Source of the DNA: Candidatus Avimonas merdigallinarum
Lineage (GTDB): Bacteria > Bacillota > Clostridia > Oscillospirales > Acutalibacteraceae
Direction of reading: 5' to 3'
Assembly: GCA_904377855.1 (NCBI GenBank)
Contig: CAJFGS010000003.1
Coordinates: 1-64,000, forward strand
DNA: 64,000 bases
Shown: piece after piece, positions 9,096-18,210 of the stretch
How the letters are laid out: the number at the start of each line of letters is the position of its first letter
How positions within the stretch are numbered: the stretch's first letter is position 1
Notes under the pieces: generated by a model
The model's input: the letters and a program-made list of their open reading frames with translations, nothing else
What the model was told of the DNA's origin: nothing
Database searches by the model: none
Program-made: the position numbers and the translations under genes

Positions 9096-9142
9096 ATTAT
9101 ACCGCCCGCCCGATTGACAGGGAATCTCCAACATGTTAAAAT
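9096..9142. promoter_or_regulatory. Divergent promoter region between flavodoxin operon and LysR
   Basis: For the LysR gene on the plus strand, TTGACA (9114-9119) and TAAAAT (9137-9142) are 17 bases apart. For the operon on the minus strand, a perfect TATAAT lies at 9101-9096 with only a weak -35. A strong promoter for the regulator and an incomplete one for the operon is the usual layout for a LysR-activated target. Confidence 0.75.
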
Positions 9143-9178
9143 CGTATCAACCAAAAGTTTATGCAAGGAGGCGCCGGC

Positions 9179-10111
9179 ATGTATAACCGCCAGCTGGATA
9201 TTTTTCTTTGTGTCGCCGACTGCGGCAGCTTTACCAAAGCGGCAGACAAGCTGTTCCTTTCCTCCACGGCGGTGATGAAGCAGATGAATCGGCTGGAGAA
9301 GCATTGGGGGATGCGGCTGTTCACCCGCACCAACCATGGGGTCCATTTGACGCCGGCGGGCGAGTCGGTTTACAAAGACGCACGGTTTCTGATTTCCTAT
9401 TCCGAAAGGGCGCTGGAAAAAGCCCGGCAGCTGGAAAATGAGGCGGCCACGACGCTCCGGGTGGGCACTTCCATCCTGAACCCCTGCAAGGTATTTATGG
9501 ATTTGTGGAACCGGGTGAACGACCGCTTCCCGCAGTTCAAAATCTCCATCGTCCCCTTTGAGGACAGGCACGAGGAAATCCTGTCCGTCATCGACTCGAT
9601 TGGGCAGAGATTCGATTTCCTTGTGGGCGTATGCGATTCCGCCGAGTGGCTGAGCCGCTGCCGCTTTTACCCGCTTGGGGAATACCGGCGCTGCGTCGCG
9701 GTGCCGGCAACGCACCGGCTCGCCGCCCAATCGCTGATAAAAATCACGGATTTGTACGGCGAAACGCTGATTATGGTCAAGCGGGGGGATTCCCCCATTA
9801 ACGACCGCATCCGGGATTACATCGAGCGGGAGCATCCGCAGATCCGGATCGAGGACGCGCCGGCTTTTTACGACATGGACGTATTCAACCGCTGCGCCCG
9901 GGAAAACTGCGTGCTTTCCACCGTCGAATGCTGGGCGGACGTCCACCCTTCCCTCGTCACCATCCCGGTGGACTGGGAGGACACCATCCCGTACGGCCTG
10001 CTGTATTCCAAGACCCCCGCCGAAGGGATCGTCCAATTTCTGGAGGCCGTGGAGCAAATCCGGCAGAATCCGTCCGTCCCTTGGCCGGCGGATGCCGAAA
10101 GCGGCTTTTAG
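9179..10111 (+). CDS. LysR-type transcriptional regulator
   Basis: A 310-residue LysR protein. The N-terminal winged HTH is MYNRQLDIFLCVADCGSFTK, then KLFLSSTAVMKQMNRLEKHW, and a typical two-lobe effector domain follows (TTLRVGTSILNPCKVFMDLW). The ATG at 9179 follows AAGGAGG at 8 bases. It is divergent from the flavodoxin/alcohol dehydrogenase operon with a 116-base shared promoter region. It is therefore the likely activator of that operon. The inducer is not readable from sequence. Confidence 0.92.
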   Translation: MYNRQLDIFLCVADCGSFTKAADKLFLSSTAVMKQMNRLEKHWGMRLFTRTNHGVHLTPAGESVYKDARFLISYSERALEKARQLENEAATTLRVGTSILNPCKVFMDLWNRVNDRFPQFKISIVPFEDRHEEILSVIDSIGQRFDFLVGVCDSAEWLSRCRFYPLGEYRRCVAVPATHRLAAQSLIKITDLYGETLIMVKRGDSPINDRIRDYIEREHPQIRIEDAPAFYDMDVFNRCARENCVLSTVECWADVHPSLVTIPVDWEDTIPYGLLYSKTPAEGIVQFLEAVEQIRQNPSVPWPADAESGF

Positions 10112-10532
10112 CGGCCTCCTTCCGTCAAGAGGCAAGCGGACGCCCTATGGGCCGGGAAGCAGGCCGGCGGGCAGTCTCCGGCTTTGGGAGAGATGGGGCC
10201 GGCCCCGGCGCGCCTTGCCGAAGCGGCCCTTGTTTATCCTGTGAGAAGGAAACCAGCCGGTTCCCCCGAAAACGTCGGCGCTTTTTCGCGCGGGCAGTTC
10301 CTGGGAGCCGGCTGGTTTCTGCTCTCTTTTCGGCCGCGCTGCCCCGGGGCCGGCAGACGCCCTTCCTTGCCCGCCCGGCAGGGAGCCCGGATGCCCCGCC
10401 GCAGGGGAAAATCCCACGCAAAGCGGGGATGACGGCCTTTCCGCGGCGCCCTTTCCCCCGCCGGGGAAATACCCGCCGGCAGGGCGGAGAGGCTTCTGCT
10501 CCCCTTCCCGGTGATTGCCGTGCTGCGGGATG
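10112..10532. other. Non-coding stretch after LysR
   Basis: No supported gene is seen in these 421 bases. A 12-bp inverted repeat (10249-10260 and 10308-10319, GAAACCAGCCGG and its complement) encloses 47 bases and is followed by a T-rich stretch, so it may end LysR transcription. The rest is GC-rich with no clear features. Confidence 0.5.
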
Positions 10533-10575
10533 AGACGATCACTTGTTGACAAATCAACAAGTGATCGTCTATAAT
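10533..10575 (+). promoter_or_regulatory. Promoter overlapped by a perfect 17-bp inverted repeat
   Basis: TTGACA (10546-10551) and TATAAT (10570-10575) are 18 bases apart. Arms 10533-10549 and 10554-10570 are exact inverse complements around a CAAA centre, covering the -35 and most of the spacer and touching the -10. The core is TTGTTGACAAATCAACAA. Placement over the promoter fits a repressor operator for the downstream membrane-protein gene. No TetR or MarR gene lies beside it, so the repressor is unknown. Confidence 0.8.
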
Positions 10576-10642
10576 ATTGCCCGGCAATTTCCCCGGTTGG
10601 CTTCTCAGCAGGGGATACCACGCCAAAGAAAGGAATGGATCG

Positions 10643-11320
10643 ATGAGAAAGAGCCGTTTGCTGCCTGTCAATCTTTTGATGCTGGTCCTCATCCTGGGGA
10701 TGGACGTCGTCTATATGACTGCCGGCGGGCTTGGCACCAAAGCGGTTACCAGCATTTTGTTTGTGATAACCGGCCTGATTAACCTTGCCTGCTGCGTCAA
10801 AAATAAAACCGATTTGAAATTCCCGCTGTGGATGGTGATCGCCCTGACCGCCGCGATGCTGGGGGATATCCTGCTGGGGATCAACTTCTATCTGGGGACG
10901 GCGGTTTTCGCCATCGGGCACGTCTTCTATTTCGTGTCCTACTGCATGTTAATCCGCTTCAGCCGCCGCGATTTCCTCTGCGGCATCTGCATTTTCGCGG
11001 CGGCGCTCTGCATCATCCTGTTCGTCCCGTTCCTGGAGTTCGGCGGCGCCCTGATGCAAGGGGTCTGCTGCGCATACGCGTTCATTATCTCCTTCATGCT
11101 GGGGAAAGCCGTCTCGAACCTTTCGCAAGACAGGCGCGCCCTTTACCGGATCCTGGCAATCGGCAGCATCCTGTTTTTCTTTTCCGATCTGATGCTGGTG
11201 CTCGACCAGTTCGGGGGGATCCCCAATACGGGCTATCTGTGCCTTGGCACCTACTATCCCGGGCAGTTCCTGCTGGCTTTTTCCCTCTTTTCGTATGCCG
11301 GCATGAAAGCCGACCAATAA
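10643..11320 (+). CDS. YhhN/TMEM86-family membrane protein (lysoplasmalogenase-like)
   Basis: A 225-residue, very hydrophobic protein with about eight membrane helices, beginning MRKSRLLPVNLLMLVLILGM. The segment LTAAMLGDILLGINFYLGTA holds the conserved Gly-Asp pair of the YhhN/TMEM86 family, and FFSDLMLVLDQF is the second acidic helix. Family members include lysoplasmalogenases, which hydrolyse the vinyl-ether bond of lysoplasmalogens; many clostridia make plasmalogens. The start was placed after AAAGG. It is transcribed alone from a promoter covered by a palindrome. Confidence 0.75.
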   Translation: MRKSRLLPVNLLMLVLILGMDVVYMTAGGLGTKAVTSILFVITGLINLACCVKNKTDLKFPLWMVIALTAAMLGDILLGINFYLGTAVFAIGHVFYFVSYCMLIRFSRRDFLCGICIFAAALCIILFVPFLEFGGALMQGVCCAYAFIISFMLGKAVSNLSQDRRALYRILAIGSILFFFSDLMLVLDQFGGIPNTGYLCLGTYYPGQFLLAFSLFSYAGMKADQ

Positions 11321-11443
11321 ATGCGGATGCGGCGGGCCGCCGGCAGGTTATCCGGATGGTGAAGCCGGGAGGGAACGCCGCTGCCGCGTGCCTTTCACAG
11401 CGCGGGCGGCCCTGAAGACTTTGCAGATAAGGCGGAGAACAGA

Positions 11444-12648
11444 ATGAACGTTGCGAAAAAGCTATACTGCCGGATTTATCAGGGCGTTTTTCGCCTGGCT
11501 CTTCCTCTCCTTCCATATAAAACGCCGGCCGTCCTGGATACGGTGGAGAGGATACCGGCGCTGCTCCGGGGCAGGCAGATCCGCCGGGTATTGATCGTCA
11601 CCGACGGGGCGATCCGGGCGCACGGGCTGACCGCCCCCCCCTGGAAAGGGCCCTTTCGGAAAACGGCATTTCTTACACGGTGTACGACAAAACCGTCGCC
11701 AACCCCACCGCGCAGAATGTGGAGGAGGCGGGGCAGGCGTATTTGGAAACCGGCTGCCAGGCCCTCATCGGATTCGGCGGCGGCTCCTCCATCGACTGCG
11801 CCAAAATCGTGGGCGCGCGGATTGCCAAGCCCAAGCAGCCGGTCTCCAAAATGAACGGCATCCTGAAAATCCGGAAAAAAATCCCGCTCCTGATTGCCGT
11901 CCCCACAACGGCCGGGACGGGCAGCGAGACCACCCTCGCCGCCGTGATTACCGACGGCGCCACCCGCTATAAATTCCCGATCAACGATTTCCCCCTCATC
12001 CCGTCTTACGCGGTGCTCGATCCGGAAGTCACCAAATCCCTCCCCCCGTCCCTTACCGCGACGACCGGCATGGACGCGCTGACGCATGCGGTGGAGGCCT
12101 TCGTCGGGCGTTCCACCACCCGGCAGACGCGGGCCTATGCGGTGGAGGCGGTCCGGCTGATATTCGGGAACATCGAAGCCGCCTATCGGAACGGGGAGGA
12201 CGGGGAGGCCCGGGCGAAGATGCTCAAGGCCGCTTTTCTCGCGGGGGCGGCCTTTACCAAATCCTACGTGGGCTATTGCCACGCCGTGGCCCATTCGCTC
12301 GGCGGGAAATACAACACCCCCCACGGCCTGGCCAACGCGGTCCTGCTTCCGATAACCCTCGAGGCCTACGGCCCCGCCGTATATAAGAAGCTGAAGGCCC
12401 TCGCGGTCGCGGCCGGCCTCTGCGAAGAAAGCGCCGGCGAACAGGCCGCGGCGGAGGCGTTTATCCGCAGAATCCGGTCGCTGAACCAGGCGATGGGCAT
12501 CCCCGGCACGCTCGGGGGCATTCAGGAAGCGGACATCCCGCTGCTCACGCGCCACGCCGAGAAAGAAGCGAACCCGCTGTATCCGGTCCCGAAGCTGATG
12601 GATGCAGCCGCATTGAAAAGCCTATATTATGCAGTCAGGGAGGTTTGA
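11444..12648 (+). pseudogene. Iron-containing alcohol dehydrogenase, frameshifted
   Basis: Two frames make one group III alcohol dehydrogenase of about 400 residues. The N-terminal part is MNVAKKLYCRIYQGVFRLAL to VLIVTDGAIRAHGLTAP. After a break in a run of eight C (11634-11641) it continues LSENGISYTVYDKTVANPTA to the C-terminus at 12648. One extra base in the run restores the frame. The cofactor and metal motifs are intact downstream: GFGGGSSIDCAK, TGMDALTHAVEAF and HAVAHSLGGKYNTPHGLANA. It stands four bases before the aldehyde dehydrogenase gene, with which it would form an alcohol-aldehyde-acid pair. Sequence error or slipped-strand variation are both possible. Confidence 0.85.
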
Positions 12649-12651
12649 CTT

Positions 12652-14031
12652 ATGCAGGAAACCGAAATCCAGGCGCTTGTCGCCAAGCAGAGGGAATTCT
12701 TTTTGAGCGGCGAAACCCTGCCGGTGGATTACCGGATCCGCGCTCTGAAAAAATTGAAGCAGGCTGTTGCCGAAAACGAGGGGAAAATCGCCGAAGCGCT
12801 CCGGAAGGATCTCGGCAAAAGCGGGCTGGAAGGATTCATGAGCGAAACCGGCCTGGTCCTGAGCGAAATCACCTACATGCTCCGCCACGTCCGGCGCTTC
12901 GCCAGGGAAAAAACCGTCTATACGCCGCTGGCGCAGTTCGCCTCGCGCAGCTATGTGAAGCCGACGCCCTACGGCGTTGCGCTGATCATGAGCCCCTGGA
13001 ACTATCCCTTCCAGCTGACCATGGATCCTCTGGTGGACGCCCTGGCCGCCGGCAACACCGCCATTGTCAAGCCGAGCGCCTACTCCCCGGCGACGAGCGA
13101 AGTGATAGCGGCGCTGATTTCTTCTGTTTTTCCGCCCGAGTATGTCGCGGTCGTGACCGGCGGGCGGGAGGAAAACCAGTGCCTTCTGAACCAGAAGTTC
13201 GACTACATCTTCTTCACCGGCAGCCAGGCGGTCGGCAAGGAGGTCATGCGCAAAGCCGCCGGCAATCTGACGCCGGTGACGCTGGAACTGGGCGGGAAAA
13301 GCCCCTGCATTGTGGACGCGTCGGCCAAAATTCCGCTGGCGGCCCGGCGGATCGTCTTCGGGAAATTCCTCAACTGCGGCCAGACCTGCGTGGCCCCGGA
13401 CTATATCCTCTGCGACCCCCGGGTGAAAGAGGAGCTTCTCTCCTGCCTTTCGGCGGAAATCCGCCGGCAGCTCGGGCCGGAGCCCCTTCGCAACGGGAAT
13501 TACGGCAAGATCATCAACGCCAAGCATTTCGACCGCCTCACCCGTTTAATCGACCCGCAGAAGGTCGTCTGCGGCGGCAAATGGGACGCGGACTCCCTCC
13601 GCATTGAGCCGACGGTCATGGACAACGTCACCCTGGACGACGCGGTGATGCAGGAAGAAATCTTCGGCCCGGTGCTGCCGGTGCTGACGTTTGAGGGGAT
13701 TCCCGAGGTGGTTTCCCACGTTAACAGCCGCGAAAAGCCCCTGGCGCTGTATATTTTCTCGGAGGATAAGCGGAACATCCGCCGGGTTACCTCCCAGTGC
13801 TGCTACGGCGGCGGGTGCGTCAACGACGTGATTATCCACCTCGCCACCAGCCACATGGGCTTCGGCGGCGTTGGGGAAAGCGGGATGGGCGCTTACCACG
13901 GGAAAACCGGCTTCGATACCTTTTCCCACCGAAAAAGCATCCTGGATAAAAAGACCTTCCTGGATCTCCCCATGCGGTATCAGCCCTATACCCCTTTCCA
14001 CGAAAAGCTGATCCGGATGTTCCTGAAATAA
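12652..14031 (+). CDS. Aldehyde dehydrogenase, ALDH3-like
   Basis: A 459-residue NAD(P)-dependent aldehyde dehydrogenase of the short ALDH3 class. Motifs include the substrate/cofactor segment MSPWNYPFQLTMDPLVDALA, FTGSQAVGKEVM, ELGGKSPCIVD with the general-base glutamate, and NCGQTCVAPDY with the catalytic cysteine. The C-terminal region is long and amphipathic, as in membrane-associated fatty aldehyde dehydrogenases. It follows the frameshifted iron-dependent alcohol dehydrogenase by four bases with its own GGGAGG site. The pair would interconvert alcohol, aldehyde and acid. Confidence 0.93.
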   Translation: MQETEIQALVAKQREFFLSGETLPVDYRIRALKKLKQAVAENEGKIAEALRKDLGKSGLEGFMSETGLVLSEITYMLRHVRRFAREKTVYTPLAQFASRSYVKPTPYGVALIMSPWNYPFQLTMDPLVDALAAGNTAIVKPSAYSPATSEVIAALISSVFPPEYVAVVTGGREENQCLLNQKFDYIFFTGSQAVGKEVMRKAAGNLTPVTLELGGKSPCIVDASAKIPLAARRIVFGKFLNCGQTCVAPDYILCDPRVKEELLSCLSAEIRRQLGPEPLRNGNYGKIINAKHFDRLTRLIDPQKVVCGGKWDADSLRIEPTVMDNVTLDDAVMQEEIFGPVLPVLTFEGIPEVVSHVNSREKPLALYIFSEDKRNIRRVTSQCCYGGGCVNDVIIHLATSHMGFGGVGESGMGAYHGKTGFDTFSHRKSILDKKTFLDLPMRYQPYTPFHEKLIRMFLK

Positions 14032-14164
14032 GGGCCTTTGGCCCGGTATGGGCGGGCTCCGTCCCGCCCTGCACCGGCGGAGTCCGCGCGGGCGAAGCAG
14101 GCGGGCACCGCATCCGCGGAGGATGACGGCGGCCGCTCTCCGGCTGCGCGCAAGGCGCAAAAAC

Positions 14165-14208
14165 AGCCCGGGAAGCCAAACGCAAGGCTTCCCGGGCTTG
14201 GTGTTTTT
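14165..14208 (+). terminator. Terminator after aldehyde dehydrogenase
   Basis: Perfect 13-bp stem (14165-14177 with 14186-14198), 8-base loop, then a T-rich tail with six T in a row. The flanking bases to the YitT gene hold no supported gene. Confidence 0.85.
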
Positions 14209-14297
14209 TGGGGGGCAGCGTCCGCCGGCGCTTTCCCCCATGCCGCGCGGATTTGCAGGGCGGAGAAGGCTCACCACGGCCGCGGTGCGCTTCACGC

Positions 14298-14984
14298 TTA
14301 AGCTTCCCCTTCCTTTTCCGGGGAGGCTTTCCGGTGCGTCCCCGCGCTCTGGATGCGGTCGATCAAAAAGGAGGAAAGCATCACGGTCACCACCGAAAAA
14401 GCAATCCGGCTGAGCGGGATGTAGGTCAGCGACAGGCCGAGCACCAGGAAATCGGTGAACATATACGCCCGCGACAGGCGCCAGTGGGTGACATGGGAAA
14501 TGACCAGCGCCAGGGCGTCGTCCCCGCCGCTGCTGCCGCCCTGCCGCACAATGAGCCCCACCCCTACCCCCACAAAGACGCCCCCGGCAAGGGCGGCCGC
14601 CAGCGGGTAGGCCGACAGATCCGGCAGTACGGGCGGGAACTGCTCCCACAGCTTGAAGAACAGGGATACGCTCAGCGTGGACACCACGGATATTTTGATA
14701 AACCGCCCCCCCAGAAACTTGAAGGCGAGCGCGTAACAGGCGACGTCCAATATCGGCGTAACCAGCGCGGGCGATATGCCGAACCAGTGGCTGACCAGCA
14801 GCATCATGCCGATGACCCCGCCCTCCGTCACGCCGGTCTGCCGGTGGATGTTATAGATCCCGAAGGAACAGACGGCCGCGCCGAGCGCGATCAGCAGGAT
14901 TTTCTTCCAGGATAAGCCTTCCGCCGCTTTTCTGGCCAGGCCCGCCGTTTTATTAAGCAAAGAATGGTAAAACTTTTTCGCCAT
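14298..14984 (-). CDS. YitT-family membrane protein
   Basis: A 228-residue protein with five to six membrane helices, such as ILLIALGAAVCSFGIYNI and IGMMLLVSHWFGISPALV. The loop GGSSGGDDALALVISH matches the conserved GG-(T/S)-DI/LA-type segment of YitT/DUF161 proteins. It is shorter than typical 280-residue YitT proteins because the C-terminal cytoplasmic DUF2179 domain is missing. Function is unknown in the family. It is divergent from the GNAT gene, with 96 bases between. Confidence 0.8.
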   Translation of the reverse strand: MAKKFYHSLLNKTAGLARKAAEGLSWKKILLIALGAAVCSFGIYNIHRQTGVTEGGVIGMMLLVSHWFGISPALVTPILDVACYALAFKFLGGRFIKISVVSTLSVSLFFKLWEQFPPVLPDLSAYPLAAALAGGVFVGVGVGLIVRQGGSSGGDDALALVISHVTHWRLSRAYMFTDFLVLGLSLTYIPLSRIAFSVVTVMLSSFLIDRIQSAGTHRKASPEKEGEA

Positions 14985-15080
14985 CGTCCGAAGTCCTCCC
15001 CTTTATTAACAGCATAAACCCTGGTATAATACCAAAGTCAAGAGGTTTATTTCGGAGAAGGCATGCCAAAGGAGGAGCCT

Positions 15081-15560
15081 ATGATTCGGAACGCTGCCAT
15101 ACAGGATTTGGAAGCGCTCACCCAAATCGCCCGGATCTGTTTCCCGCCGAACGAAGCGGCGACCAGGGAGGAATACCGGGACAGGCTGACGGTTTACCCC
15201 CGGCACTTCTGGGTGCTGGAACGGGAAGGGCGCCTGGCGGGGTCCATCAACGGGCCGGCAACCATGGAGCCCTGTATCCGGGACGACATGTTCGAAAACG
15301 CCCGCCTGCACCGGGAAGACGGCGACTGGCAGGCTATCCTCGGACTGGCCGTCCTGCCCGAATACCGGAGGAATGGGTTTGCCGCCCAGCTCATGGAGCA
15401 CGTCGTCGTCGAAGCCAGGCGCCAGGGAAGAAAGGGCTGCATCCTGACCTGCAAAAAGGAATTGATTCCCTATTACCAGAAATTCGGATACGAAAACCGG
15501 GGCGTGTCCCAGTCCTGTCACGGCGGCGTGGTCTGGTACGACATGCGCCTGCAGTTTTGA
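15081..15560 (+). CDS. GNAT-family N-acetyltransferase
   Basis: A 159-residue acetyltransferase. ILGLAVLPEYRRNGFAAQLM is the acetyl-CoA-binding motif A with the (R/Q)-x-x-G-x-(G/A) signature, and KELIPYYQKFGYENRG is motif B. Substrate unknown. The ATG follows AAAGGAGG at ideal spacing. It ends 20 bases before the MerR gene on the same strand, so the two are likely co-transcribed. Confidence 0.9.
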   Translation: MIRNAAIQDLEALTQIARICFPPNEAATREEYRDRLTVYPRHFWVLEREGRLAGSINGPATMEPCIRDDMFENARLHREDGDWQAILGLAVLPEYRRNGFAAQLMEHVVVEARRQGRKGCILTCKKELIPYYQKFGYENRGVSQSCHGGVVWYDMRLQF

Positions 15561-15580
15561 ATTACGGGCGGGAAGAAACC

Positions 15581-16387
15581 ATGAAAGACGATTACAAAAT
15601 CCATGAGATCGCCAAGCTGTACGGGATCGGCGCGGATTCCCTGCGGTACTATGAAAAGCGGGGTATCCTCTCCCCCCGCCGGGGCGCCAACGGATACCGG
15701 CTTTACGACCTGAAGGACATGTACAAGCTCACCGTCATCCGCGACCTGCGGCAGCTGGGCTTTTCCACGGCGCAAATCCGGGAATACCTGGAATCCCAAA
15801 GCGTGGAGAACACCCTCCAAATGCTGCACAGGGAGGAGGAGATGCTGGCCGCGCAGATTGCCGGCCTTCAGGCCCGGGAAGCGCGGCTTCGCCGGCGGAT
15901 CGCTTCCTTGACGCAGGCGCAGCGCATCGAGCCAGGGGAGCCCGGGATAAAAGCCCTCCCCGAGCGGCGGTGCGTGCAGCTGAGCCAGCACATCACCCGG
16001 GACGAGGAAATGGATTTCATCATCAAAAAGCTGCACCGGAAGCACGAACGGGAAATCCAGGACCTGGGGAACCAGGTGATCGGCGCTTTCTTTTCGACGC
16101 CGGAACTCGAGCGCGGCATCCCGAACGTTTACAGCGCCGTGTTTTTTGTCCTGGAGGATCCCGCCGCCGCGTACGATTTTACCCTGCCGGCCGGTTCCTA
16201 CGCCTCCTGCGTATACCGCGGGACGTATGAACAGAACGCGAAGCAGGTGCGCGGCCTGTATGCGTACCTGGAAAGCCGGGGGCTCGCCGCGGCGGGGGAG
16301 CCGTTTGAGCTGTACCGGATCGATAACCGGGATACCGGCCGGGAGGACGAATTTTTAACGGAAATCCAGGTTCTGGTTCACGATTAA
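15581..16387 (+). CDS. MerR-family transcriptional regulator
   Basis: A 268-residue MerR protein. The N-terminal HTH begins YKIHEIAKLYGIGADSLRYYEK and is followed by the GI(L)-x-P-x-R wing, then a coiled-coil dimerisation helix (about 75-115). The C-terminal 130 residues form a possible GyrI/BmrR-like effector-binding domain, so it probably senses a small organic ligand. The start chosen is MKDDYKIHEIAKL after GGGCGGGAAG; an upstream ATG lies inside the GNAT stop region and is less likely. It lacks the cysteines expected of metal-sensing MerR proteins at the C-terminus. Confidence 0.87.
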   Translation: MKDDYKIHEIAKLYGIGADSLRYYEKRGILSPRRGANGYRLYDLKDMYKLTVIRDLRQLGFSTAQIREYLESQSVENTLQMLHREEEMLAAQIAGLQAREARLRRRIASLTQAQRIEPGEPGIKALPERRCVQLSQHITRDEEMDFIIKKLHRKHEREIQDLGNQVIGAFFSTPELERGIPNVYSAVFFVLEDPAAAYDFTLPAGSYASCVYRGTYEQNAKQVRGLYAYLESRGLAAAGEPFELYRIDNRDTGREDEFLTEIQVLVHD

Positions 16388-16396
16388 GCGGGAAAA

Positions 16397-16437
16397 CCGG
16401 GGAGCGCCCTTTTAAGGATGGCGCTCCCCGGCTTTTT
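16397..16437. terminator. Bidirectional terminator between MerR gene and purF
   Basis: Perfect 12-bp stem (16397-16408 with 16420-16431), followed by TTTTT on the plus strand and preceded by AAAA, which gives a T-run on the minus strand. It serves the convergent MerR and purF genes. Confidence 0.85.
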
Positions 16438-16480
16438 GGCGGGCCTTACGCGGTGCCGCCTGACCGGCGGGGCCGAAAGA

Positions 16481-17917
16481 TTATCCGCCGCTGCTGCAGG
16501 CATCCCGCTTTTTCTCGGATAGCCGCCGCTCAAACCGATCCTTGCGGGTGTCGGCCGGGATCCGCGTGGGGTAATCGCCGGTAAAGCAGGCGCTGCAGTA
16601 CCCGCCCCCGCCGGTCAGGGCGCCCAGCTGCCCTGCCGGGAGATAACCGAGGGAGTCGGCGCCGATGATGTCGGCAATTTCCGGGACAGTATGCCTGCAG
16701 GCTAGCAGATGCTCCTGTGAATCGATGTCGGTGCCGTAATAACAGGGATGCAGGAACGGCGGGGAGGAAACCCGCATATGGATTTCCCTTGCCCCCGCTT
16801 CCCTCAGCAGCCCCACAATCCGCCCGCTCGTGGTGCCGCGGACGATCGAGTCGTCGATTAGCACGATCCGTTTCCCCTTTACCGCTTCTTCGACTGCCGC
16901 GAGTTTAATTTTGACCTTGTCCAGCCGGTCGCCGGGGGCGATGAAGGTCCGGCCGATGTACTTGTTCTTAATCAGCCCGATGCCGTAAGGCAACCCCGAT
17001 TCCTCGCTGTACCCGATGGCGGCGTCCAGACCCGAATCCGGCACCCCGATCACGACGTCCGCCTCTACGGGGTGGGCTTTGGCGAGGACTTTTCCCGCGC
17101 GGTACCGCGCCAGGTGAACCGACACGCCGTCAATGACGGAATCGGGGCGGGCAAAATAAATATATTCGAAGATGCAGAGCTTCTTCCCTTTCTTTTGGCA
17201 GTGTTCCTTCCTGGACACCACGCCGTCCCTGCTGAACACCAGGATTTCCCCCGGCTCGACGTCGCGGACAACCTGCCCGCCCACCGCCTTCACGGCGCAG
17301 CTTTCCGAGGCGACCACATATGCGCCGTCCGCTGTCCTGCCGTAGCAAAGCGGGCGAAAGCCGTAGGGATCCCGCGCGCAGATCAGCTTCTGCGGCGACA
17401 TCAGCACCAGCGAATAGGCCCCGTCGAGGGTGTCCATCGCCATGCTCACCGCCTCTTCAATGGAGGCGGCCTTCAGGCGTTCCCTGGTGACGATATAAGC
17501 AATCGTCTCGGTGTCGCTGGTGGTGTGGAAGATGGCTCCCGACAGTTCGAGGGCGTTCCTGAGTTCCGCCGCATTCGAAAGATTGCCGTTGTGCGCCAGC
17601 GCCATTCTCCCTTTTTGGTGGTTGACCTCGATGGGCTGGCAGTTGTTCCGGTTGGTGCCGCCGGTGGTGCCGTAGCGCACATGGCCGACCGCCATGGTCC
17701 CTTTCGGCAGGCGGGAGAGGATATCGCCCGAAAACACCTCGCTCACCAGCCCTAAATCCTTATGCGAAACGAACACGCCGTCGTCGTTGACGACGATGCC
17801 GCAGCTTTCCTGCCCCCGGTGCTGCAGAGCGTACAAGCCGTAGTAGGCGACGCCCGCGACATCGGCCGGCTCGGGTGCGATGACGCCGAACACGCCGCAC
17901 TCTTCGTGGATGCTCAT
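16481..17917 (-). CDS. purF: Amidophosphoribosyltransferase
   Basis: A 478-residue PurF, the first committed enzyme of purine synthesis (PRPP + glutamine to phosphoribosylamine). The N-terminus MSIHEECGVFGVIAP shows the short propeptide removed to expose the catalytic cysteine, as in Bacillus-type PurF. The PRPP loop is RIVLIDDSIVRGTTSGRIV. Cysteines in CIFEYIYFARPDS and GYCSACFTGDYPTRI fit the oxygen-labile Fe-S cluster of this type. It stands alone here, not in a pur operon, between convergent and same-strand neighbours. The ATG follows GGAGGG. Confidence 0.96.
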   Translation of the reverse strand: MSIHEECGVFGVIAPEPADVAGVAYYGLYALQHRGQESCGIVVNDDGVFVSHKDLGLVSEVFSGDILSRLPKGTMAVGHVRYGTTGGTNRNNCQPIEVNHQKGRMALAHNGNLSNAAELRNALELSGAIFHTTSDTETIAYIVTRERLKAASIEEAVSMAMDTLDGAYSLVLMSPQKLICARDPYGFRPLCYGRTADGAYVVASESCAVKAVGGQVVRDVEPGEILVFSRDGVVSRKEHCQKKGKKLCIFEYIYFARPDSVIDGVSVHLARYRAGKVLAKAHPVEADVVIGVPDSGLDAAIGYSEESGLPYGIGLIKNKYIGRTFIAPGDRLDKVKIKLAAVEEAVKGKRIVLIDDSIVRGTTSGRIVGLLREAGAREIHMRVSSPPFLHPCYYGTDIDSQEHLLACRHTVPEIADIIGADSLGYLPAGQLGALTGGGGYCSACFTGDYPTRIPADTRKDRFERRLSEKKRDACSSGG

Positions 17918-18210
17918 GCTTTCCCTCCGCTCGAATGGGTCGAAATGCCGCCCGGCCGTTCCCTCCGAAAGCGGGCCGTCCGCTGCGTCTCCCTGGGGAT
18001 CCGGGGCGGCATTTCCCTTTCCCGATTGCGCCGGAACAGAGAAAATTCATGCAGGCCCGCCGCCCGGCTTCCGCTTTCCCGTACCCGCCGGCAGGCTCTG
18101 CATGACTCCTCTTTTCAAGCGTTTGCGTATGGAGCCGTTCGCCCCTGACAGCGCGGGGGCAAAACGGTTCTCTCTTTCTCTGCCGGCAAAGCGCCTTTCA
18201 CCGCCGGGGC

